Origin: UBA11540 sp003445125
GTDB lineage: Bacteria; Bacillota; Clostridia; Oscillospirales; Ruminococcaceae
Length of the DNA stretch: 10,828 nt
Direction: 5' to 3'
NCBI GenBank assembly: GCA_937899435.1
Contig: CALBQG010000076.1
Span: forward strand, 1 to 10,828
Part shown: one piece after another, positions 1 to 6,247 of the stretch
Layout of the letters: every line of letters begins with the position of its first letter
Numbering within the stretch: the stretch's first letter is position 1
The notes under the pieces: generated by a model
What the model saw: the letters and a program-made list of their open reading frames with translations, nothing else
Database searches by the model: none
What the model was told of the DNA's origin: nothing
Position numbers and translations under genes: made by a program

Positions 1-2
1 AC

Positions 3-53
3 CCGAACCTGGCAATCATCATCGACGATCTGACGATCGAGGAAATCAAATAA
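3..53 (+). CDS. 3' end of an upstream gene (partial)
   Basis: Only the last 16 codons and the TAA stop (51-53) of a gene that begins left of the window are present. They encode a C-terminus ending ...DDLTIEEIK. The reading frame is supported by its position: it stops 13 bases before a strong rho-independent hairpin on the same strand, as expected for the last gene of a transcription unit. The fragment is too short to assign a family or function, and it does not resemble the C-termini of the two paralogues that follow. Confidence 0.55.
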   Translation, partial: PNLAIIIDDLTIEEIK

Positions 54-66
54 AGAATAAACTCGT

Positions 67-104
67 CAGCGCCCGATGATCAATCATCGGGCGCTGAATT
101 TTTG
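67..104 (+). terminator. Rho-independent terminator after the partial upstream gene
   Basis: A perfect 14-bp inverted repeat (arms 67-80 and 83-96, GC-rich base CAGCGCCCGATGAT) with a 2-base nominal loop, so a real loop of 4 to 6 bases, is followed by AATTTTTGTT. It sits just after the stop at 53 and just before the next gene. I see no good promoter between it and that gene, so it may also act as a partial terminator or attenuator with read-through. Confidence 0.8.
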
Positions 105-120
105 TTATCGAATTATGATT

Positions 121-127
121 GGGAAGA
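121..127 (+). promoter_or_regulatory. Ribosome binding site choosing the start at 133
   Basis: GGGAAGA lies 5 bases before the ATG at 133. The upstream in-frame ATGs at 76 (inside the terminator hairpin) and 115 have no such site. The match to GGAGG is only moderate. Confidence 0.45.
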
Positions 128-132
128 TCACC

Positions 133-1197
133 ATGAATGAATTCAATCCTAAATTCCTTGTGAACATTCACGGAAAGGAATATTACGATGTTGCCGCCGC
201 CGCAAAAGGCTATGACGGTGATGTCAGCCGTTTTTTCCCCGAAGAAGCCCCCGGCTATTTTCTGAAGGACGGCATTTTCCATGTGGACGCCGAGACGTTC
301 CGCCGGATTCTCCAAAAGCCCTGTGCAGGCGACGGAGCAATCAAATGGACAAAATATGCCGTCGAGTGCTATATGCCAGAGCCGAATCCCGATCCGTTTG
401 ACGGGATTCTGCCCGTTTCCCGCATGAGCGATCCGCTGTACGTGTCCATGTGCGTTCCCAACGAACAGCACAGCTTTATGGACTGCAATTCCCAAACAGG
501 CGCGGAATGGGAACGCGGACGGGTCAACGCATCGGTGCTGTTTCCCCCTACAAGCGCTCACAAATCCGTATTGGCAATCGGTGCAATGTTCAAAAATCCG
601 CAGCTCCCGCTGGAGGATGACCAAGAATTCACCGTTTGCTTCGGAAGAATGACACTTTGCCTTCGCACGAAAACGTCCGACGGATGGTTTCTTGCCAACG
701 ACATTCCTTATCCCCCGGAGCCGCGCAATATTTACTACCTTCCCTGGACGCTGTATGACAACGGCGGTGTGGATGAAATGTGCCTGATTTTGCCGAAAGA
801 CCGCATCAGCATTGTGGACGGACACACGGAAATCCGCCTGAAAGGGTGCGAACTGAGCGGTGCAAACAAACGGGGAAAATTCCCGCTTGTCGAAGGAAGC
901 GTGCTGCACTATTGGGCTGCTCCCGCCACGAACTTTGAAGATTGCTCCGAAATTTTGGGCATTGCTTCCAGCTATGAAATCTGGGTCAAGGAGCCTGAAA
1001 TGGCGTATCACCTGACTGCCGACATCGGCGCCGATCTGTACACGCCCGGCATCGGTCATCCCGATCAGGCCTATACGGGCATCAATTTTGCCGTTACGGA
1101 CAAGCCGCGCGTGGTGTTCGGACACAACGTCGGTCCGAAGCACTATGACGAAATCATGGACAGCAAAAAGGTCTGCGAAATGCTCGGTCTCAAATAA
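133..1197 (+). CDS. Uncharacterised protein, cytosolic paralogue of the next gene
   Basis: A 354-residue protein whose family I do not recognise. It has no signal peptide or membrane segment from any of the three possible starts (76, 115, 133); 133 is preferred because of the ribosome site at 121-127 and because the ATG at 76 lies within the terminator stem. It aligns over nearly its whole length with the following lipoprotein, by eye about half identical. The strongest shared blocks are GDG-A/S-IKWT with YMxEPxxDPFDG and LPxSRM, then PNEQHS, CFGRM, SYExWVKEPE, TADIGxD, and a C-terminus with NFAVT, GHNVGPK and MDSxKV. Many aromatic residues and alternating hydrophobic stretches suggest a beta-rich fold, possibly a ligand or carbohydrate binding domain; that is inference only. 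It is 19 bases upstream of the paralogue and very likely shares its transcript. Being real coding sequence is nearly certain; function is unknown. Confidence 0.85.
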   Translation: MNEFNPKFLVNIHGKEYYDVAAAAKGYDGDVSRFFPEEAPGYFLKDGIFHVDAETFRRILQKPCAGDGAIKWTKYAVECYMPEPNPDPFDGILPVSRMSDPLYVSMCVPNEQHSFMDCNSQTGAEWERGRVNASVLFPPTSAHKSVLAIGAMFKNPQLPLEDDQEFTVCFGRMTLCLRTKTSDGWFLANDIPYPPEPRNIYYLPWTLYDNGGVDEMCLILPKDRISIVDGHTEIRLKGCELSGANKRGKFPLVEGSVLHYWAAPATNFEDCSEILGIASSYEIWVKEPEMAYHLTADIGADLYTPGIGHPDQAYTGINFAVTDKPRVVFGHNVGPKHYDEIMDSKKVCEMLGLK

Positions 1198-1216
1198 AAA
1201 TAAGCGGAGGAAAACA

Positions 1217-2473
1217 ATGAAAAAAATATTAGCGCTTCTGTTGGCAGCCATGCTGCTTTTGTGCAGCTGCAACAACTCGACGGAGACTTCTTCGACCGAA
1301 AGCACCGCTTCAAGTGAGTCCTCATCTGTGAAGGACACTTCGTCGAAAAAAGACAATTCATCGAAAAGCACCTCCTCGTGGGTGTTGGATGTGGCAGCAT
1401 TTGTGCGTGAAATTGACGGCGAGAACTATTTTGACGTTTCGGCGGCAGCCGCGGCAAGTCCGCGCCGTCCCGACGACAGCGAATTTTTCCCGGAACTTGA
1501 CGGTTTTGTCGGCTACTATATTGAAAAGGGCGTGTACATGATCGATGCAGACACCTGGCGGCGCGTGCTGGAATGTCCGTTCAAGGGCGACGGCTCGATC
1601 AAATGGACGGGCTACCGCGTGGAAAACTATATGTCCGAGCCGATTGCCGATCCGTTCGACGGGGTACTGCCCATTTCCCGCATGGACGACCCGCTGTATG
1701 TGATGATGTGCACTCCCAATGAGCAGCACTCTCCCTACGATTGCGTGGACAACGAAAGACCGAGTCCCAATCTGCGCGTCAATGCTTCTGCGCTCGTTCC
1801 GCCGAACGGCGATCACGAAGTCATGTGGACGATCGGGCAGCTGTTCCTGGATCCTACGAAAAAAGATCAGCTCCCGGCAGACGCCAAAGTTACCATCTGC
1901 TTCGGCAGAATGGCGCTTGCCATCTGCACCGAGGAGAACGGATGGCAGTTGGTGTCGGATCTGAAAGGTCCGGACTATCTGTACAATATGTACTACATCT
2001 TTAAGTCCAATGAAAGCAACACCGTTCAGAACAACAACAATGAAGATCACTACTCTTTGGCTTCCGACCGCGTGAAGTGGGTGGACGATCATTTTGAGCT
2101 TTATCTGACGGCGGAGGATTTCCTTCAGACCGAGCGTCACAAGCAATATCCGGTCGTGCTGGGCGCTCATTCCCATTACTGGGGTTCTCCCGGATATCGG
2201 TTGAAAAAGGGCGAAGGGGAAAAAATCATCGGCATTGCCGGCAGCTATGAAGTCTGGGTGAAGGAACCGGAATATTCCGGACTTTTCACCGCCGACATCG
2301 GGGTGGATATGTACGGTGCAAGAGTTGACGGACGTCCCGACCAAGCGTTCACCGGCTATAATTTTGCCGTGACAAGCGAGCCGCGCGTCCTTTACGGACA
2401 CAATGTCGGTCCGAAAAACTATGACAAAGTCATGGACAGCGAAAAGGTTCAGGAGCTTCTCGGCATGAAATAA
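1217..2473 (+). CDS. Uncharacterised surface lipoprotein, paralogue of the preceding gene
   Basis: A 418-residue protein starting at ATG 1217, with GCGGAGG at 1204-1210 as ribosome site. Residues 1-17 form a lipoprotein signal peptide (MKK, then a Leu/Ala-rich core) with lipobox L15-C16-S17 before the probable lipidated C18. Residues 19-54 are a low-complexity Ser/Thr/Lys/Glu linker typical of Gram-positive lipoproteins. The rest, about 56-418, is the same unrecognised domain as in the preceding protein, with all the shared blocks (GDGSIKWT, DPFDG, LPISRM, PNEQHS, CFGRM, SYEVWVKEPE, TADIG, GHNVGPK) and a few extra loops, including an Asn-rich insert near 270-280. It should therefore be anchored outside the membrane. 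There is no transporter, hydrolase or sortase motif to indicate function. The lipoprotein topology is well supported; the role is not. Confidence 0.88.
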   Translation: MKKILALLLAAMLLLCSCNNSTETSSTESTASSESSSVKDTSSKKDNSSKSTSSWVLDVAAFVREIDGENYFDVSAAAAASPRRPDDSEFFPELDGFVGYYIEKGVYMIDADTWRRVLECPFKGDGSIKWTGYRVENYMSEPIADPFDGVLPISRMDDPLYVMMCTPNEQHSPYDCVDNERPSPNLRVNASALVPPNGDHEVMWTIGQLFLDPTKKDQLPADAKVTICFGRMALAICTEENGWQLVSDLKGPDYLYNMYYIFKSNESNTVQNNNNEDHYSLASDRVKWVDDHFELYLTAEDFLQTERHKQYPVVLGAHSHYWGSPGYRLKKGEGEKIIGIAGSYEVWVKEPEYSGLFTADIGVDMYGARVDGRPDQAFTGYNFAVTSEPRVLYGHNVGPKNYDKVMDSEKVQELLGMK

Positions 2474-2479
2474 ATGCCG

Positions 2480-2515
2480 ACGCTCCCGCGGAAATTTCCG
2501 CGGGAGCGTTTTTTT
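2480..2515 (+). terminator. Strong terminator after the paralogue pair
   Basis: A perfect 30-bp palindrome (arms 2480-2494 and 2495-2509, GC-rich outer part, AATT-type loop) is followed by a run of T to 2515. It lies 6 bases after the TAA at 2471-2473. The T-run is on the plus strand only, so it clearly serves the plus-strand pair; for the converging beta-galactosidase, which stops at 2541, it could only act as a weak or transcript-stabilising hairpin. A smaller hairpin (arms 2460-2466 and 2474-2480) abuts it and puts the stop codon in its loop. Confidence 0.88.
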
Positions 2516-2540
2516 GTGTATTCGGATGCAGCAAGGCGCT

Positions 2541-4274
2541 TTACAGGCTCGGTTGATCTACAAATGTCACTTCCGGCTCGCCTTTCAGCCCGTCGCTTTC
2601 AAAAATCACCAGCTCATTTTCCCCTTTTTTCAGCAGGGAAGCGGGTACATACAGCGCCTTTTGCGGTCCGATCTCCCAGAAACGTCCCAGATTGAAGCCG
2701 TTAAGCACCGCAAAGCCCTTGGTGAAATTGTCCGTGCGCAAAAATGTGTCGGCAGGAGTGTCCACGGAAAACGTGCCGCGGAAAAACGCCGGCGTTTTTG
2801 CCGAAGCATCGCCGTAGCGCAGCGCGGTCAGATCGGTCATCGGCAAGGGGGTAACCTCCCACGAAAAATGAATCTTTCCGCCCAGAAGCACCCGTCCCGG
2901 CAAGCCCTTTTTGCGCATCATTTTCGGTCCGAAATTGGTTCTTCCCATGTTTTCGACCAGCACGGTCAGAATGTCGCCCGCCTGCGCCGTCACGTTCACC
3001 GACAGTGTCTCGTCATTGACATACACCTTCCCGATCAACCGATCGTTGACAAACACGTTCGCACGGTCGCCAAGGCTCTCGAACGAAAGCGACGCTTCGT
3101 GATAATCGCGGGAAAGGCGTGTGCGGTAGGCAATATAGCCGTAGCCGATGCCGTATTCCTCCATTGCCCGCGGAACCTCGCTGTGAATCGGCTTTGACAA
3201 CGCATTCAGCTGCGGCAAAAGCGCTGCGGCTTGGGAGAGCTTCACCGTACCGAACGCCTTTTTCGGGCGATTGGCGGGAACGTCGGGCGGGGTATGCCCC
3301 GTGATTTCGGTGATCACGTCGCGCACGGCGAAATACTTTTCCGTCGTGTCCCCGCACTCGCTCAGCAGGGCGTCGTAGTCATAGCTGGTGACATCGGGCG
3401 TAAATTTTTTGTCATGGTTGGCGCCCGCCGTGAATCCGAAATTGGTGCCGCCGATGAACATATACATATTCATGCTGCCCTTCCGGAGCATATCGCGCAC
3501 CACGCCCGCATATGTCTTTGCGTCTGTGGTATGATGCGCTTCGTCGCCCCATGCGTCAAACCATCCGTCCCACATTTCCATGCACATTTTCGGCACGTCG
3601 GGGAAGCGGCAGTCGTGCTCGGCAAAATTTTCCTTCACACGGCTGCCGAAATTGAGTGTTGGCAGGCAGCCCTCCACCGTACCGTCCGCCAATGCCGAAG
3701 CGGAACCGCCGTCGCTGGTGAACAGCGGAACATCAATTCCGCGGCGGCGATAGCCGTCGCGCAGATGGGCAAGATACTCACGGTCGTCGCCGTAGTACCC
3801 ATACTCGTTTTCGCACTGCATCATGATGATCGGACCGCCGTTGGTGCACAGAAGCGGACGCAGCTTTCCGAGCAGGACATCCAGGTAGCGGTCAAAATAG
3901 CGGATATAGGTCGGGTTCATGCAGCGAATCTCCATATCGTCCTCGCACTGAATCCACCACGGCAGTCCGCCGAAATCCCACTCGGCGCAGATATACGGAC
4001 CGGGACGCACAATCACCATCAGTCCCGCCTTCTGCGCCTTTTTTACAAAACGGACAATGTCCAGCCGATCGGAAAAATCAAATTCGCCGGGGCGCGGCTC
4101 GTGCATATTCCATGCGCAGTAGGTCTCCACGCAGTTGCAGCCGACCGCGCGCAGTTTGCGGAAAATGTCATCCCAAGTGTCGGGAAGGTTGCGAAAATAG
4201 TGAACCGCTCCGGAAATCAGCTTGATCGGTTTTCCGTCCACACAGAATTGATTTTTTTCAATGGAAAAAGTCAT
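2541..4274 (-). CDS. GH35 beta-galactosidase
   Basis: A 577-residue glycoside hydrolase of family 35, which removes terminal beta-linked galactose from oligosaccharides with retention of configuration. Residues 1 to about 315 are the (beta/alpha)8 barrel, with family hallmarks SGAVHYFR (21-28), CAWNMHEP (53-60) and RPGPYICAEWDFGGLPWW (90-107). By family analogy the acid/base is E157 in CENEYG (154-159) and the nucleophile is E233 in EMWDGWFD (233-240). The remainder forms beta-sandwich domains, with NGFNLGRFWEIGPQ near the C-terminus. There is no signal peptide, so it acts in the cytoplasm on imported oligosaccharides. The length is normal for bacterial members. ATG at 4274 is preceded by AGAGGGG (4280-4286), 5 bases away. 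It is a single-gene unit with its own promoter, convergent with the lipoprotein gene; no sugar transporter is adjacent. Substrate linkage cannot be told from sequence. Confidence 0.95.
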   Translation of the reverse strand: MTFSIEKNQFCVDGKPIKLISGAVHYFRNLPDTWDDIFRKLRAVGCNCVETYCAWNMHEPRPGEFDFSDRLDIVRFVKKAQKAGLMVIVRPGPYICAEWDFGGLPWWIQCEDDMEIRCMNPTYIRYFDRYLDVLLGKLRPLLCTNGGPIIMMQCENEYGYYGDDREYLAHLRDGYRRRGIDVPLFTSDGGSASALADGTVEGCLPTLNFGSRVKENFAEHDCRFPDVPKMCMEMWDGWFDAWGDEAHHTTDAKTYAGVVRDMLRKGSMNMYMFIGGTNFGFTAGANHDKKFTPDVTSYDYDALLSECGDTTEKYFAVRDVITEITGHTPPDVPANRPKKAFGTVKLSQAAALLPQLNALSKPIHSEVPRAMEEYGIGYGYIAYRTRLSRDYHEASLSFESLGDRANVFVNDRLIGKVYVNDETLSVNVTAQAGDILTVLVENMGRTNFGPKMMRKKGLPGRVLLGGKIHFSWEVTPLPMTDLTALRYGDASAKTPAFFRGTFSVDTPADTFLRTDNFTKGFAVLNGFNLGRFWEIGPQKALYVPASLLKKGENELVIFESDGLKGEPEVTFVDQPSL

Positions 4275-4325
4275 GCAAACCCCTCTTTCGTCCTTTCGGC
4301 TCTCTCACAAGCCGCATTTTTTGCC

Positions 4326-4354
4326 ATTATAGCATACTTTTTCCCTGCGGGCAA
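4326..4354 (-). promoter_or_regulatory. Promoter of the beta-galactosidase gene
   Basis: On the minus strand TTGCCC (4349-4354) is separated by 17 bases from a perfect TATAAT (4326-4331), which is preceded by TG plus one base (extended -10). Transcription would start near 4319, giving a leader of about 45 bases. It lies just downstream of the hydrogenase operon terminator, so this gene appears to be transcribed independently. Confidence 0.75.
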
Positions 4355-4425
4355 TCCCCTTTCTCCGTTTTTGCCCATTTGCTCTCAAGTTTTCGGATTG
4401 AAAAGCGTTTCCGCTCCTCCCGCCG

Positions 4426-4464
4426 AAAAAAAATCCCTGTCAGGCGTGCCTGACAGGGATTTTT
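4426..4464 (-). terminator. Hydrogenase operon terminator, possibly bidirectional
   Basis: A perfect 12-bp stem (arms 4434-4445 and 4448-4459, TCCCTGTCAGGC) extended by A/T pairs. On the minus strand it follows the hydA stop at 4473 and is continued by eight T (complement of 4426-4433), a textbook terminator. On the plus strand it is followed by only five T, so it may also stop transcription from the left. Confidence 0.88.
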
Positions 4465-4472
4465 GATGCTTA

Positions 4473-6221
4473 TCAGAGTTTTTCTCTCTGCACGTAAGAG
4501 GTATGCAGAATCTCATGCGCCAGATGGCTGCCGGGTTCGCCGAAAAATTCCTTATAGGCAATCTTGACTTCCGGATTCTCATGGGATTTACGCAGCACTG
4601 CCGCTTCGTCAATGCTGTACAGCGCTTTCGCACGTGCTTCGCGGATATCCTCGAAATTCTTGATGTACTGCGGTTGAATTGGCTGTCCGCCGCCGTTGAC
4701 ACAGCCGCCGGGGCAAGCCATGATCTCTACAAAGTGATAGGTCTTTTCGCCGCTCTTGATCGCGTTGAGCAGTTTCTTGGCATTTGCCAGACCCGAAGCC
4801 ACCGCAATTTTGATCTCCATACCGTTGACGGTATAGGACGCTTCTTTGATTTCCTCAAAGCCGCGGACATCCTCAAATTCCAGCTTCTTCAGCTCTTCGC
4901 CCGTCAGCGTCTCGACCGCGGTTCTCAGCGCCGCTTCCATTACACCGCCGGTCACACCGAAGATTACGCCGGCGCCGGTATACTCGCCGAGCGGAGAATC
5001 CGCCTTTTCTTCGGGGAGGGTATTGAACATCAATCCGGCTTTCTTGATCATGCGCGCCAATTCACGCGTCGTAATCGCCACATCGACATCCGGAATTCCG
5101 TCGCCCGCCGCCGACTGGTCGGCACGCTCCGCCTCAAACTTCTTCGCGGTGCAGGGCATGACGCTGACCACGACGATATCGTGGGGATCCATGCCGAATT
5201 TCTTCGCGTAATAGGTTTTCACCGTCGCACCGAACATCTGCTGCGGAGACTTGCAGGTGGAAAGGTTCGGGATAAATTCGGGGAACTTATGCTCGCAGAA
5301 TTTGATCCATCCGGGAGAGCAGGAGGTGATCAGCGGCATGGCTCCGCCGTTCTGCACACGGTCAAGGAACTCGTGCGCTTCTTCCATAATGGTCAGGTCG
5401 GCGGAGAAGTTGGTGTCAAACACCTTATCAAAGCCGAGACGGCGCAGTGCCGCAACCATTTTGCCTTCGGCATTGGTGCCGATCGGCAAGCCGAACTCCT
5501 CGCCCAGTGCCGCACGGACAGCCGGAGCCGTCTGCACAACCACGTGCTTGGAAGGATCTGCCAGTGCTGCCCAGACCTTATCGGTATCGTCCTTTTCGGT
5601 CAGTGCGCCGGTCGGACAGACATTGATGCACTGCCCGCAGGAAACGCAGGTGGTTTCCGCCAGATCCATATCAAACGCACAGCCGATATGAGTGCGGAAT
5701 CCGCGCTCGTTTGCGCCGATGACCGCTACGGACTGCAATTTCGAGCAGGTCGCCACGCAGCGGCGGCACAGGATGCACTTATTGTTGTTGCGGATCATAT
5801 GGCGAGCCGAAGTGTCGATCTCATGCACGGGATTTTCGCCGGCATAGAAGTCCTCATCGGTGATGCCGTATTCATTGCACAGTGCCTGCAGCTCACAGCT
5901 TCCGCTGCGCACGCAGGACAGGCAGTTTTTCTGATGCGTCGAAAGCATCAGCTCCAGGGTCTTGCGGCGGGATTCGATGACCTTCGGAGTGTTCGTGAAG
6001 ATCTCCATGCCGTCGTTGACCGGGTACACGCAAGCCGCCGCCATACCGCGGGCGCCCTTTACCTCCACCAAGCACATACGGCACGCGCCGATGGCGTTGA
6101 TGTCTTTCATATAGCAAAGCGTCGGAATACGCACGCCGGCGTAGTTCGCCGCTTCCAGGATCGTCGATCCTTTCGGAACGGAATACTCAATGCCGTTGAT
6201 TTTTACATTCACAAAATCCAT
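4473..6221 (-). CDS. hydA: [FeFe] hydrogenase catalytic subunit HydA
   Basis: A 582-residue iron-only hydrogenase that interconverts H2 with protons and electrons. Domain order: N-terminal [2Fe-2S] domain (C36, C47, C50, C64), His-Cys3 [4Fe-4S] site (H96, C100, C103, C109), two ferredoxin-type [4Fe-4S] sites (C149-C152-C155-C159 and C192-C195-C198-C202), then the H-cluster domain with L1 TSCSPGW (299-305), L2 MPCTAKK (355-361) and L3 EIMACPGGCVNGGGQP (499-514), and a C-terminal stretch (about 525-575) like the small subunit of periplasmic hydrogenases. Length and order match HndD-type proteins; it lacks the extra C-terminal [2Fe-2S] extension of the longer Thermotoga HydA. L1 has Ser where the classic TSCCPxW has its second Cys. 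Start ATG 6221 has GAAAGGAG at 6231-6238; the gap from hydB is 26 bases. It is the last gene of hydCBA and should be a cytoplasmic NAD(P)- and ferredoxin-linked enzyme. Maturases must be encoded elsewhere. Confidence 0.96.
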   Translation of the reverse strand: MDFVNVKINGIEYSVPKGSTILEAANYAGVRIPTLCYMKDINAIGACRMCLVEVKGARGMAAACVYPVNDGMEIFTNTPKVIESRRKTLELMLSTHQKNCLSCVRSGSCELQALCNEYGITDEDFYAGENPVHEIDTSARHMIRNNNKCILCRRCVATCSKLQSVAVIGANERGFRTHIGCAFDMDLAETTCVSCGQCINVCPTGALTEKDDTDKVWAALADPSKHVVVQTAPAVRAALGEEFGLPIGTNAEGKMVAALRRLGFDKVFDTNFSADLTIMEEAHEFLDRVQNGGAMPLITSCSPGWIKFCEHKFPEFIPNLSTCKSPQQMFGATVKTYYAKKFGMDPHDIVVVSVMPCTAKKFEAERADQSAAGDGIPDVDVAITTRELARMIKKAGLMFNTLPEEKADSPLGEYTGAGVIFGVTGGVMEAALRTAVETLTGEELKKLEFEDVRGFEEIKEASYTVNGMEIKIAVASGLANAKKLLNAIKSGEKTYHFVEIMACPGGCVNGGGQPIQPQYIKNFEDIREARAKALYSIDEAAVLRKSHENPEVKIAYKEFFGEPGSHLAHEILHTSYVQREKL

Positions 6222-6247
6222 TTGCCTTTTCTCCTTTCGATGATCCT

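Noticed and set aside
114..119. TATGAT as a -10 box for the first paralogue
   Set aside because: No -35 at a suitable distance (it would fall in the hairpin stem as GCGCTG), and transcription would begin almost at the start codon.
76..132. Upstream starts (76 or 115) for the first paralogue
   Set aside because: The ATG at 76 is within the terminator stem and neither has a ribosome site; the added residues have no counterpart in the paralogue and form no signal peptide.
46..2401. Long minus-strand open frames opposite the two paralogues
   Set aside because: Both paralogues are conserved with each other on the plus strand, have better ribosome sites and lie between plus-strand terminators; the antisense products merely mirror each other because the genes are related.
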